NCBI RefSeq assembly: GCF_900183975.1
Contig: NZ_LT853882.1
Location: 186,001-250,000 of the forward strand
Length of the DNA: 64,000 nt
Reading direction: 5' to 3'
Origin: Xanthomonas fragariae
GTDB lineage: Bacteria; Pseudomonadota; Gammaproteobacteria; Xanthomonadales; Xanthomonadaceae
Shown here: in pieces, positions 1 to 9,600 of the stretch
How positions within the stretch are numbered: the stretch's first letter is position 1
Layout: the number at the start of each line of letters is the position of its first letter
Notes under the pieces: model-generated
What the model saw: only the letters and a program-made list of their open reading frames with translations
Told to the model about the DNA's origin: nothing
The model's database searches: none
Program-made: the position numbers and the translations under genes

Positions 1-5
1 GTGAC

Positions 6-344
6 TTGATCCTGCGCGGCGTGTTGATCGTATGCAGCGCGTGCGTTGCTGTATTCGTCGCGCAGGCCCAGGTGCAGGATAGCCAAGCGTATCTGCAACG
101 CATGGATACCGACGGCGATGGCCGCGTCAGTGGCGACGAATATCTGGTCTGGATGAGTTACGCCTTCGATCAGCGCGATCTGGATCACGACGGTGTGCTG
201 CAGGGCGATGAACTACCAGCTCGCCGGGGCAAACCGATCACCCGTGCTGCGCATCGCGCCACCTTGATCGAGCGCTTCGTACTCCAGGACGCCAACGGCG
301 ACGGTTACTTGAGCGCGTGCGAATTGCTGGCGCCGCCGCGCTGA
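6..344 (+). CDS. Exported EF-hand calcium-binding protein
   Basis: A 112-residue protein with an N-terminal hydrophobic stretch ending in AQA, typical of a Sec signal peptide. Three EF-hand-like acidic loops follow: DTDGDGRVSGDEY near residue 34, DLDHDGVLQGDEL near 58 and DANGDGYLSACEL near 95. It is therefore probably a small periplasmic calcium-binding protein. The first two loops have the canonical Asp/Glu spacing; the third keeps D-N-D and the closing Glu. The start used is a TTG five bases into the window, so the true start could lie upstream and outside it. Role unknown; no partner is visible. The downstream gene is an ABC transporter ATPase after a gap of about 50 bases. Confidence 0.8.
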   Translation: MILRGVLIVCSACVAVFVAQAQVQDSQAYLQRMDTDGDGRVSGDEYLVWMSYAFDQRDLDHDGVLQGDELPARRGKPITRAAHRATLIERFVLQDANGDGYLSACELLAPPR

Positions 345-392
345 TGCGCGCCTTCGCGCGCATCTGATGCCGGGTTGGGCAAGCTTGAGCGC

Positions 393-1130
393 ATGTTCAC
401 TCTCGACCAGGTCAGCTGCCGCTACGGCCAGGCCATCGCCCTGGATGCGGTTTCGCTTAACTTTGCCAGCGGCATCACCACCGCGTTGATCGGCCCCAGC
501 GGCGCCGGCAAGTCCACCGTGCTGCGCATGCTGGTGGGGCTGGAATGGCCGGATAGCGGCACGGTCGCCTTCGATGGCACGCCACTGCAACGCGCCTGTC
601 TGCAGGCGCAACGCCAACGCATCGGTTACGTGATCCAGGAAGGCGGGCTGTTTCCACATCTGGATGCGCGCAGCAATGCGGCCTTGCTGGCGCAGACGCT
701 GGGCTGGACGCGGCAACGCATCGATGCGCGTCTGGAGACATTGTGCGCGCTGTGCCAATTGCCGCCGGCGTTGCTGGCGCGCTACCCGGCCGAACTGTCT
801 GGCGGCCAACGCCAGCGTGTCGGCCTGATCCGCGCCTTGATGCTGGATCCACCGGCGTTGTTGCTGGATGAACCGCTGGGCGCACTCGACCCCATCGTGC
901 GCTACGACCTGCAGGCGCAAATGCGCGAAATGTTCGCTCAACTCGGCAAGACCGTGGTGCTGGTCACCCACGATGTTGCCGAAGCTGGGTATCTGGCCGA
1001 TACCTTGGTACTGATGCGCGCCGGCCGCGTGGTGCAGCAGGGCAGTGCACGCAGCTTGCTGGAACAGCCGGCCGATGCGTTCGTGCAGCGCTTTCTCACC
1101 GCGCAGCGCAGCATTGGCGACGCCGCATGA
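393..1130 (+). CDS. Osmoprotectant-type ABC transporter, ATP-binding protein
   Basis: ABC ATPase of the glycine betaine/carnitine/choline importer class (ProV/OpuCA/OsmV-like), energising uptake at the inner face of the cytoplasmic membrane. Walker A GPSGAGKST lies at about residues 34-42, followed by the signature LSGGQRQR, Walker B LLLDEP and the switch His in VTHD. At 245 residues it is shorter than ProV and lacks the C-terminal CBS pair, as in several OpuC-type ATPases. The ATG at 393 is preferred over an in-frame TTG at 375, because homology starts right after it. Its stop overlaps the start of the next gene by ATGA, so the two genes are translationally coupled. The substrate cannot be read from the ATPase. 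Confidence 0.9.
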   Translation: MFTLDQVSCRYGQAIALDAVSLNFASGITTALIGPSGAGKSTVLRMLVGLEWPDSGTVAFDGTPLQRACLQAQRQRIGYVIQEGGLFPHLDARSNAALLAQTLGWTRQRIDARLETLCALCQLPPALLARYPAELSGGQRQRVGLIRALMLDPPALLLDEPLGALDPIVRYDLQAQMREMFAQLGKTVVLVTHDVAEAGYLADTLVLMRAGRVVQQGSARSLLEQPADAFVQRFLTAQRSIGDAA

Positions 1131-2599
1131 TCGCGCGCGTGCTGTTCGCAGGTGTTCTGTTGATCTGCAGCATCGGTGTGCAGGCCGCGCACGTGACGCT
1201 CGGCTCGAAGAACTTCACCGAAGCAGTGATCCTGGGCGAAATCGCCACTGCCGCCGGGCAGCGCGACGGGGTGGAGGTACAGCATCGCGCGCAGCTCGGA
1301 GGCACGCGCATCCTGTGGCGCGCGCTGGAGACCGGGCAGATCGATGCGTATGCCGAATACACTGGCACGCTGGCGCAGGAGTTGGTCCAACTGCCAAATG
1401 CCAGCCAGGCCGAACTGCGCGCCGCGTTGGATGCACGTGGACTTGCGATGACCGACTCGCTTGGTTTCCAGGACACCTATGCGTTGGGCATGCGGCGCGA
1501 CCATGCGCGGGCATTGGGCATTGAATCGCTCTCTGATCTGGCGCGTCACCCAACGCTCAAGATCGGCCTGAGCAATGAGTTCATGCAGCGCGCCGATGGT
1601 TGGCCGGGCGTGCGTGCGGCATATGCGCTGCCGCAGACCGCAACCGGGCTGGATCACGATCTGGCGTATCGCGCACTGCAGAGCGGGGCGATCGAGGTCA
1701 CCGATCTGTACAGCACCGATGCGGAAATTCCGTATTACCAGCTGCAGGTGCTGCGCGACGACCGTCAGTATTTCCCCGAGTACAAGGCCGTGTTTCTGTA
1801 TCGCAAGGACCTGGCGCAACGCTCGCCGGCGATGTTGCGGGCCTTGCAGGGGCTGCAAGGACGTATCGATGAGGCGACCATGCAGCGGCTCAACGCACAG
1901 GTGAAGCTGGAGCGTCAGTCCGAAGCGGCAGTCGCAGCGCAGTGGTTGGGAGTGGCGCCCACATCCGAAGCCGACTCGCGTAGTACCCGTTTGCTGCGAC
2001 ACACGCGCCAACACCTTGCCTTGGTCGGCATCTCGTTGGGTTTTGCTTTGCTGATCGCGTTACCGCTGGGCGTGCTGGCGGCGCGGCGTCCACGCCTCGG
2101 GCAGGTGGTGCTGTCGTTGACCGGGGTGCTGCAGACGTTGCCGTCGCTGGCGGTATTCGTCTTCATGATTCCGTTGTTCGGCATTGGCGCCAAACCGGCG
2201 ATTGCTGCGCTGTTTTTATACAGCCTGTTGCCGATAGTGCGTAACACGCATGCCGGGCTGACCTCGATCCCGCGCGAGTTGCATCAAACCGCTCAGGCGA
2301 TCGGATTGCCGGCGTGGACGCGCTTGTGGCGCGTGGAATTACCGCTGGCCCGCCGCACGATTGTGGCCGGCATCCAGACCGCAGCGGTGATCAACGTGGG
2401 CACCGCCACGCTGGGCGCATTGATCGGCGCAGGTGGGTATGGCCAGCCAATTCTCACCGGTATCCGCCTGGATGACATTGGCTTGATTCTGGAAGGCGCA
2501 ATTCCCGCGGCCGTTCTTGCACTGCTGGTGCAAGCGGTGTTCGAAGGGCTGGAGCATTGGGTCACGCCGCGCGGGTTGCGGCTCAGTCAGCGTGGTTGA
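1127..2599 (+). CDS. Fused substrate-binding protein and permease of an osmoprotectant-type ABC importer
   Basis: A 490-residue fusion. After a signal-like segment ending VQA, residues 20-265 form an OpuAC-type periplasmic binding domain, starting with the family motif GSKNFTEAVILGE. From about residue 288 to the end there is a BPD_transp_1 permease with about five or six membrane segments and an EAA-type loop (ELHQTAQAIGLPAWTRL) that contacts the ATPase. Together with the overlapping ATPase gene this is a complete two-gene importer, probably for choline, betaine or a related quaternary amine. The order, binding domain first and permease second, is an uncommon variant of the OpuC/OsmU layout. 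It ends 59 bases before the convergent aminotransferase gene. Confidence 0.88.
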   Translation: MIARVLFAGVLLICSIGVQAAHVTLGSKNFTEAVILGEIATAAGQRDGVEVQHRAQLGGTRILWRALETGQIDAYAEYTGTLAQELVQLPNASQAELRAALDARGLAMTDSLGFQDTYALGMRRDHARALGIESLSDLARHPTLKIGLSNEFMQRADGWPGVRAAYALPQTATGLDHDLAYRALQSGAIEVTDLYSTDAEIPYYQLQVLRDDRQYFPEYKAVFLYRKDLAQRSPAMLRALQGLQGRIDEATMQRLNAQVKLERQSEAAVAAQWLGVAPTSEADSRSTRLLRHTRQHLALVGISLGFALLIALPLGVLAARRPRLGQVVLSLTGVLQTLPSLAVFVFMIPLFGIGAKPAIAALFLYSLLPIVRNTHAGLTSIPRELHQTAQAIGLPAWTRLWRVELPLARRTIVAGIQTAAVINVGTATLGALIGAGGYGQPILTGIRLDDIGLILEGAIPAAVLALLVQAVFEGLEHWVTPRGLRLSQRG

Positions 2600-2658
2600 G
2601 TTGCGATTGCAGGAGAGTGGCGGGCGCGCTTGGCATTCGACGATCGGCCCGCGCGGCA

Positions 2659-3840
2659 TCACCCACCCGGCAGCGCCGCGATCAACCGCGACAGTACGTG
2701 CTCGGTGACGCTCAGATGCGGCGCGATACGTAAACGCCCGTGGCGCCGTGTGCAGATCACACCAAGCGCGCCGAGCGTTGTCGCCACCGCCTCCAACTGG
2801 TCTGCTGGCGGCCGCAGCGCGGTCAGATGCGGCGCATGACCAGGCGTGCACCAGCTGCCAAGGCCACGCGCATGCAACGCCGCGTCCCATTGCGTAGTGA
2901 GCGCACCAAGTGTCTCGGCGATACGCGCCGGTTCCCACGCAGCGACTTGCTGCAAGGCCATGGTCGCCATCGCGACACGCAAGGAATCGGCAACGCCGCC
3001 GGCATCGAATCGCCGCGCACCGCTGCGATACAGTGGCGCAGTGGCGACCGGGAATTCCCAACTGCTGCCGGCATCGCGCCCGATCCAGTGTTCTTCGATC
3101 GGCACGCCGTGCGCACGCCACTGCGGTGCTACCCATAGCCAGGCCAATCCCATCGGCCCGAGCAACCATTTGTGCCCGACGCTGACCACGAAATCCGGCC
3201 GCCAACACCGCAGGTCGGTCGGCAACACGCCCAGGCTCTGGCTCAAGTCCAGCACCAGCGCTGCCCCGCACGCGTGCACCTGCGCACTGATGCGGTCCAG
3301 GTCGAGTGCTCGCCCGTCCAGCCAGTACGCATGCGGCAGCGCCACGATGCGCAGCGCAGGCGTCTGGGCAATCGCTTGCAGCACTGCGTCGGTCAACGTG
3401 GCGCCGGCAGTGGTTGGCACAGGGACGATGTGCGCACCGACCTCGGCGCAGCGGCGTTGCCAGATCAACAAGTTGGATGGGAACTGACCTTCCAGGACCA
3501 GCACCGCCGCGCCGCGTTGCAGAGGCAAATTGCGCGCGGCAGTGGCCAGACCATGCGCAGCCGAAGGCACCATCGCCACGCCGTCGGCATCGTTGTCGAA
3601 CAAGCCTGCGGCAAGCGCGCGCAAACGCTCGATCTCGTGCAGCCAGGCATCAAACGGCAGCTGCCACGGCGTGGCCATCGCATCGACCGCCTGATGCGCC
3701 ACTGCCTGCACCGCACGCAGCAATGGCCCACGCGAAGCGGCATCCAGATAGGTGACCTTGCCAGGCAGCGCAAATGCGTGATGTCGCTCGGCCCACTCGA
3801 GGGGTGCGGGAAGCGTGCTGGACAGAGAGTGCGATGACAT
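2659..3840 (-). CDS. PLP-dependent class V aminotransferase, EgtE-like
   Basis: A 393-residue fold-type I PLP enzyme of the aminotransferase class V/cysteine desulfurase family. The Schiff-base lysine is probably that of SVGHKWLLGP, with the upstream cofactor-binding Asp in LVLDLSQS. It is transcribed divergently from egtB across 71 bases. That position next to egtB and egtD suggests the EgtE role: C-S bond cleavage of hercynylcysteine sulfoxide to give ergothioneine. The assignment is by family plus context; class V enzymes also include desulfurases and kynureninase-like proteins. A shared divergent promoter region (3841-3911) would allow co-regulation with egtB. Confidence 0.8.
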   Translation of the reverse strand: MSSHSLSSTLPAPLEWAERHHAFALPGKVTYLDAASRGPLLRAVQAVAHQAVDAMATPWQLPFDAWLHEIERLRALAAGLFDNDADGVAMVPSAAHGLATAARNLPLQRGAAVLVLEGQFPSNLLIWQRRCAEVGAHIVPVPTTAGATLTDAVLQAIAQTPALRIVALPHAYWLDGRALDLDRISAQVHACGAALVLDLSQSLGVLPTDLRCWRPDFVVSVGHKWLLGPMGLAWLWVAPQWRAHGVPIEEHWIGRDAGSSWEFPVATAPLYRSGARRFDAGGVADSLRVAMATMALQQVAAWEPARIAETLGALTTQWDAALHARGLGSWCTPGHAPHLTALRPPADQLEAVATTLGALGVICTRRHGRLRIAPHLSVTEHVLSRLIAALPGG

Positions 3841-3911
3841 GCCAACAGCTTACCGCTGGCTGCTACGCCGCCGACACGGCGTGTTAACGGGCGCTCCCTA
3901 AGCATACGAAG

Positions 3912-5192
3912 ATGTCTGCACTCTTACCTCTGCCGGGCCACCACCAGCAGCAGTTGACGTGGCTGGAACGCTACGCGCAGACCCGCGCGCTGAGCGATCG
4001 TCTCGCCGCACCCTTGAGCGCCGAAGACGCAATGGTACAAAGCATGCCCGATGCCAGCCCCGGTAAATGGCATCTGGCTCACACCACCTGGTTCTTCGAA
4101 CGCTTCGTGTTACAGGCGGATCCGGCTTACCGCGTGTTCGATCCGGCCTGGGATTTTTTGTTCAACAGCTATTACCTGAGCGTAGGCCCCATGCATGCGC
4201 GGGCGCGCCGTGGGGTGTTGTCGCGTCCCTCGTTACAGCAGGTGCGTGATTACCGCGCTGCGGTCGATGTGCAGATGCAACAGCGTCTGCAAGCGGGGCG
4301 GCTGGATGCTGAGGCTTGCACAATCGTGCAACTCGGTATTCAGCATGAGCAGCAGCATCAGGAATTGCTGTTGACCGATATCAAGCACGCGTTATGGAGC
4401 AATCCGCTGCAGCCGGCGTATCGCAATGCAGCGGCACCGTCTGCGGCCCTCGCCAGCACATTGCGCTGGCATGCGCGCGACGAACAGATCGTTGAAATCG
4501 GTGCCGCAGCATGGCCGCAGTCGGACACGTTTGCCTACGACAACGAATCGCCGCGTCATCGCGTGCTGGTCGGCGCTCATGCCCTGGCCAACCGCGTGGT
4601 CACCAATGCAGAGTTCCAGGAGTTCATCGATGCCGGTGGTTACCGCGGCGCCGGTACCTGGCTCAGCGATGGTTGGGCGATGGTGCAAGCACAAGGTTGG
4701 CAGCATCCGTTGTATTGGGACGTGGATGGACGCGAGTTCACCCTCGACGGTTGGCGTGCGCGCGACCCGCATGCACCGGTCAGCCATTTGAGCATGTTCG
4801 AGGCCGATGCGTTTGCGCGCTGGGCCGGCGCACGTCTGCCCACTGAAGCCGAATGGGAACAGGCCGCCACCGGCGTGCCGGTGCAGGGCAATTTCGTGGA
4901 CACCGACGCGCTGCAACCGCGTGGTGCCGAGGCTGTGGATACCGGCATCCAGCAGCTGTTCGGCGATGTCTGGGAATGGACCGGCAGTGCGTATCTGCCG
5001 TATCCGGGGTTCGCGCCGTGGCCCGGGTCGCTGGGCGAATACAACGGCAAATTCATGAATGCGCAATGGGTGCTGCGCGGTGGCAGTTGCGCCACGCCGG
5101 CCAGTCATCTACGTGCCAGTTACCGCAATTTTTTCCCGTCCGATGCGCGTTGGCAGTTTGCCGGCGTGCGCCTTGCCAAGGATCTGCCTTGA
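3912..5192 (+). CDS. egtB: Hercynine oxygenase (sulfoxide synthase) EgtB
   Basis: A 426-residue non-haem iron enzyme that couples hercynine to a thiol with oxygen to form the sulfoxide intermediate of ergothioneine. The N-terminal DinB_2 helical bundle carries the three-His iron site: a His in KWHLAHTTWFF (residues 54/57) plus His145 and His149 in HEQQHQE. The C-terminal half (from about residue 195) is a formylglycine-generating-enzyme-like domain with typical LPTEAEWE and GDVWEWT motifs. Length matches the family. The gene overlaps egtD by four bases (TTGA). No egtA or egtC is present in the window, so the thiol donor (cysteine or gamma-glutamylcysteine) cannot be settled here. Confidence 0.95.
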   Translation: MSALLPLPGHHQQQLTWLERYAQTRALSDRLAAPLSAEDAMVQSMPDASPGKWHLAHTTWFFERFVLQADPAYRVFDPAWDFLFNSYYLSVGPMHARARRGVLSRPSLQQVRDYRAAVDVQMQQRLQAGRLDAEACTIVQLGIQHEQQHQELLLTDIKHALWSNPLQPAYRNAAAPSAALASTLRWHARDEQIVEIGAAAWPQSDTFAYDNESPRHRVLVGAHALANRVVTNAEFQEFIDAGGYRGAGTWLSDGWAMVQAQGWQHPLYWDVDGREFTLDGWRARDPHAPVSHLSMFEADAFARWAGARLPTEAEWEQAATGVPVQGNFVDTDALQPRGAEAVDTGIQQLFGDVWEWTGSAYLPYPGFAPWPGSLGEYNGKFMNAQWVLRGGSCATPASHLRASYRNFFPSDARWQFAGVRLAKDLP

Positions 5193-6175
5193 ACGCCGCC
5201 GCCCATGCCACGCAACGCGCGCACGCCGCGCTGACCGACCTGCGCCCGCAGCCGGACGACATCACTGCCGACGCACTGGCGGGCTTGTCGCAAACACCCA
5301 AGACGTTGCCGTCGAAATATTTCTACGATGCGCACGGCTCGCAGCTGTTCGAAGCCATCACGCAGCAGCCGGAGTACTACCTCACCGGCACCGAACTGGG
5401 TTTGCTGGAAGCCAGCATGCCGTCGATTGCGCAGGCGATCGGCGCCGGCGTGCACGTGGTCGAATACGGCAGCGGCAGCGGTCGCAAGACCGAACTGCTG
5501 TTGCAGGGCTTGCGCCATGTGGTGGCCTACACGCCGCTGGAAATCTCGCGCACTGCCTTGCTCGACAGCACTGCACGGCTGGCGCAGAAGTTTCCGCAGA
5601 TCCAGATGCTGCCGGTCTGCACCGACTTCACCAAGCCGCTGCGCCTGCCCGATGCAAAGCGCGTGGCGTGTCGGCATCTGATATTCTTCCCCGGCTCCAC
5701 GCTGGGCAATTTCACCAACCCGGCTGCCATCGCGTTGATGGATGCGATGCGCCAGACCATGGGTAGCGATGGCTGCGCCTTGATCGGTATCGATCTGGAC
5801 AAGGACGCCGGTGTGATCGAAGCCGCCTACAACGATGCCGCGGGCGTCACCGCCAAATTCACCTTGAATCTGCTGGCACGGCTCAACCGTGAGATCGGCA
5901 GCGATTTCGATCTGGATGGCTTCCGCCACCATGCGGTGTATGCGCGCGAGCGCGGCCGCATCGAAACTTTTTTGATCAGTCAACGCGCGCAGCGCGTGCA
6001 CGTGGGCGGCAAGGACTTCGACTTTGCCGAAGGCGAAGCGATGCAGGTCGAATACAGCTATAAATACACCGACGCGCACTTCGCCGAACTTGCCGCCGCT
6101 GCCGGGTTGAAAGTGACGCACGGTTGGAACGATGCCAAGGATTGGTTCGGGCTGCGCTTGTTGCGCCCTTTTTGA
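5189..6175 (+). CDS. egtD: L-histidine N-alpha-methyltransferase EgtD
   Basis: A 328-residue SAM-dependent methyltransferase that converts histidine to hercynine in three methylations, the first step of ergothioneine synthesis. The family N-terminus LPSKYFYDAHGSQLFEAI is present, as are SAM motif I (VVEYGSGSGRKTELLL) and FFPGSTLGNF. The frame is open farther upstream, but that part overlaps egtB. The TTG at 5189 overlaps the egtB stop and gives a length close to characterised EgtD (about 320), so it is preferred. Coupling to egtB explains why the second enzyme lies first in the operon. TTG is a weak start, which would hold EgtD synthesis tied to EgtB translation. Confidence 0.94.
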   Translation: MNAAAHATQRAHAALTDLRPQPDDITADALAGLSQTPKTLPSKYFYDAHGSQLFEAITQQPEYYLTGTELGLLEASMPSIAQAIGAGVHVVEYGSGSGRKTELLLQGLRHVVAYTPLEISRTALLDSTARLAQKFPQIQMLPVCTDFTKPLRLPDAKRVACRHLIFFPGSTLGNFTNPAAIALMDAMRQTMGSDGCALIGIDLDKDAGVIEAAYNDAAGVTAKFTLNLLARLNREIGSDFDLDGFRHHAVYARERGRIETFLISQRAQRVHVGGKDFDFAEGEAMQVEYSYKYTDAHFAELAAAAGLKVTHGWNDAKDWFGLRLLRPF

Positions 6176-6191
6176 CGTCGCGGAGTTGGGC

Positions 6192-6461
6192 GTGCAACAG
6201 GTCGATGACACGCAGATCGCAGCGGTCATGCGCGCACTGCTTGCACACCGGTTGCCGGAGCGCTCGATCTGCCCTTCCGAAGTAGCTCGCGCAATCAACG
6301 ATGACGCCACTACCTGGCGTGGGTTGATGCCGCAGGTACGCACCGTGGCCACCGACTTGGCACGCAAGGACATCGTGCGGATCACCCAGCAGGGCGACGT
6401 GGCCGACCTGGACACCGCGCGTGGTCCGATCCGTTTGATGCGCGGCTCGCATTTCGAATGA
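6192..6461 (+). CDS. DUF3253 family small protein
   Basis: An 89-residue protein from GTG 6192 (TTG 6186 is also in frame). It fits the DUF3253 pattern: RSICPSEVARAI, then a W-R-LMP-VR core, ending in a GPIRL motif. The family is predicted to be a small winged-helix-like fold, and no biochemical role is established. It starts 16 bases after egtD on the same strand, so it is probably the third gene of that transcript. The function is inferred only from family resemblance. It does not resemble any known ergothioneine enzyme, so co-transcription may be incidental. Confidence 0.75.
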   Translation: MQQVDDTQIAAVMRALLAHRLPERSICPSEVARAINDDATTWRGLMPQVRTVATDLARKDIVRITQQGDVADLDTARGPIRLMRGSHFE

Positions 6462-6611
6462 TGCAGCTGTGATGGCGTGGCGCCGGGCATCCAAAGCCAC
6501 GCTGCCGCTGAGCGACCGCGCCTGATCCCGTAACGAGCATCAACCACTACCGCCACGCAATCAGACGCGCAACCGCATCAACCGTGCGTAGCCAACAGCA
6601 CCGTAACGCTG

Positions 6612-9600
6612 TTACGCCGCCTGCACCACATGCAATACCTTGGGATTACGCCACTGCGCCATCAACGCAGCCTCACGCGCCTTGGCGTCTTGCAGATGCG
6701 CATGCTTGATATGGCCGTAACCGCGGATGTGTTCGGGGATGCTGGCGATCTGTGCGGCCAGGCCGACGTTGTCGACATCCAGGCGCTCCAGCAGTGTTTC
6801 GACTGTCGCCACGTAATCGGCAATCAGCTGACGCTCGCCACGCCGTTCGGCGCTGTAGCCGAACACGTCGAGCTTGCCGCCGCGCAGGAATTTCAACCGC
6901 GCCAGCAGTTTGAAGACACTAAACATCCACGGCCCGTAGTCGCGTTTGATCAGATGGCCGTGCGCATCCTTCTTGGCTAGCAAGGGCGGCGCAAGATGGA
7001 AACGCAGCCTGTAGTGGCCCTCGAACTGTTGCTGCAACCGGCGTTGGAAATCGCCGCGCGTGTACAGCCGCGCCACTTCATATTCGTCCTTATAGGCCAT
7101 CAGTTTGAAGGCATAGCGTGCGACGGCCTGCGTCAATGCGCTGCTGCCGGGCACGCGTCGCACCTCCTGCAACCGCACGCGCTCGACCAGGGCGAGATAC
7201 CGCTGTGCATAGGCAGCATCTTGATATTCGGTCAGAAACGCGACGCGACGCACGATGGCTTCATCCAACGACTGCGCCAGCTGCTCGTCGTCGAGCGGAT
7301 GCGCCGGCGCATTGACATCGCCATGCAGCGTGCTGCCATCGGTTTGCGCCAAGGCACGTGGCGCACCTTGGCCACTGAGATCATGCGCGTCCCAACTGCC
7401 GGGTGCATGCGCTCGCGGTGTGTGGCCATGCGCACGTGCAGACCCGCCAACGTTCGGCAGACCCGCAGCGCGCCGCACTGCAGGCAGATCGATTGCGGCC
7501 AGGCGGCCCCACGCAAATGCCTGCTGATTCATCGCCACGGCCGCGCCGTTGAGTTCGATAGCGCGCATCAGCGCCGCGTGCGACAACGGCACCAGCCCGT
7601 GCTGCCAGGCATAGCCGAGTACGAACAGATTGCTGGCGATCGCATCGCCCAGCAGCGCCGTCGCCAGTTGCGTGGCATCCAGTAACAAAGGCTCCCGGCC
7701 GCCCAATGCGGTGCGCACGCCGGCAATGATCTCGGCGGCGGGAAACTGCAGATCAGGCTGGGTGGTGAAGCTGCCCGGCATCGCTTCGTAGGTGTTGAGC
7801 ACCACCTGGGTGCGGCCATCGCGCACCTTGGACAACGCCCAGTAATCGTTGACCACCACCATGTCGCAGCCCAGCACCAGATCCGCTTCGCCAGCGGCAA
7901 TGCGCACCGCGTGGATATCGGCTGGTTGGCGTGCGATACGGATATGGGTGGTCACCGCGCCGCCTTTTTGCGCAAGGCCGGTCTGATCCAGCACCGTGGC
8001 GCCTTTGCCTTCCAGGTGTCCGGCCATGCCGAGCAGGGCGCCGATGGTCACCACGCCAGTGCCGCCGACGCCGGTGATCAGGATGTTCCAGGGCTGTGCC
8101 AGTGTGGTGCGCTGCGGCGGGAGGGGCAGGTTGTCCAACAACGCGCTCGCATCGCGTTGTTTACTTTTGCGCGGTGCACCGCCATGCACGGTGACAAAGC
8201 TCGGGCAAAAGCCCGACACGCAGGAATAATCCTTGTTGCAATTGGACTGATCGATCTCGCGCTTGCGCCCGAACTCGGTCTCTTTGGGCAGCACCGACAC
8301 ACAGAAACTCTTCCCGCCGCAATCGCCGCAGCCTTCGCACACCAGCGAATTGATCATGACGCGCTTGGGCGGGTCGATCAGTTTGCCGCGCTTGCGACGG
8401 CGGCGTTTTTCGGTGGCGCAGGTCTGATCGAAGATCAAGATCGATACGCCCTTGACTGTGCGCAGACGCTGCTGCACCGCATCCAGCTCGCTGCGATCGT
8501 AGAAGGTCACCTCGCTGGGAAAGCGCTCGCGCCTGCGCGTCCATTTTTCGATGTCGTCGCTGACGACCGCTATTTCGTGGATGCCTTCGGCACGTAGTTG
8601 ATGCGCGATGTCCGGCACGGTAAGTGTGCCGTCCACTGGCTGCCCGCCGGTCATTGCCACCGCATCGTTGTAGAGAACCTTGTAGGTGATATTGACGCCG
8701 GTGGCGATCGACTGCCGAATCGCCAGCGAACCGCTATGAAAGTAGGTGCCATCGCCCAGGTTCTGGAATACGTGGGGCGTGTCGGTAAATGGCGCCTGCC
8801 CAGACCACGTCACGCCTTCGCCGCCCATGTGGGTGAAGGTGTCGGTGGCGCGATTCATCCAGGTCACCATGTAGTGGCAACCGATCCCGCCGAGTGCTCG
8901 CGAGCCTTCCGGTACCACCGTGGAGGTGTTGTGCGGGCAGCCGGAGCAGTAGTGCGGCACCCGCGGAAACAACACGCGCGGCAAGGCCATTTCCGCTTCT
9001 TTGGTGTCCATCCAACGCAGTCGCTGCTCGATCGAGTCAGTCGTGAAAAAGCGCTGGATGCGCTTGCCGATCACCGCCGCGATCGTGGCCGGGGTCAGTT
9101 CGCCGGTGGACGGCAGAATCCACGCGCCGTGCTCGTCGTACTTGCCGACGATGCTCGGTCGCGCCCCGGCGCTGGCCGGCCAGTTGTAGAACAGCTCCTT
9201 CATCTGGCGCTCGATGAAGGCTTTCTTTTCTTCCACCACCACGATGTCTTCGAGCCCCTGCGCGAAGGCGCTGATGCCCACCGGCTCCAGCGGCCAGGTC
9301 ATGCCGACCTTGTACACGCGGATGCCGATGTCGCGGCACGCCTGCGCATCCAGGCCCAGATATTCCAGCGCCTGCAGTACGTCCAGATAGCTCTTGCCGG
9401 TGGTCACGATGCCCAGCCGCGCATGCGGCGACTCCAGCACCACCCGGTCGATCCGGTTGGCCCGCGCGAATGCTTGCGCGGCGGCGATCGCGTAGCGGTG
9501 CAGGCGCATCTCCTGGTCCACTGGCGGATCCGGCCAGCGGATGCTCAAGCCACCCGGCGGCAGCGCGAAGTCGTCCGGCAGCACGATGGTGCGGGCGAAT

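Noticed and set aside
938..2014. Long minus-strand open frame opposite the importer genes
   Set aside because: Antisense shadow of a GC-rich coding region; the plus-strand frames have complete ABC-family motifs.
5120..6556. 478-codon minus-strand open frame opposite egtD
   Set aside because: Antisense shadow; low-information Gln/Arg-rich composition and no recognisable domain.
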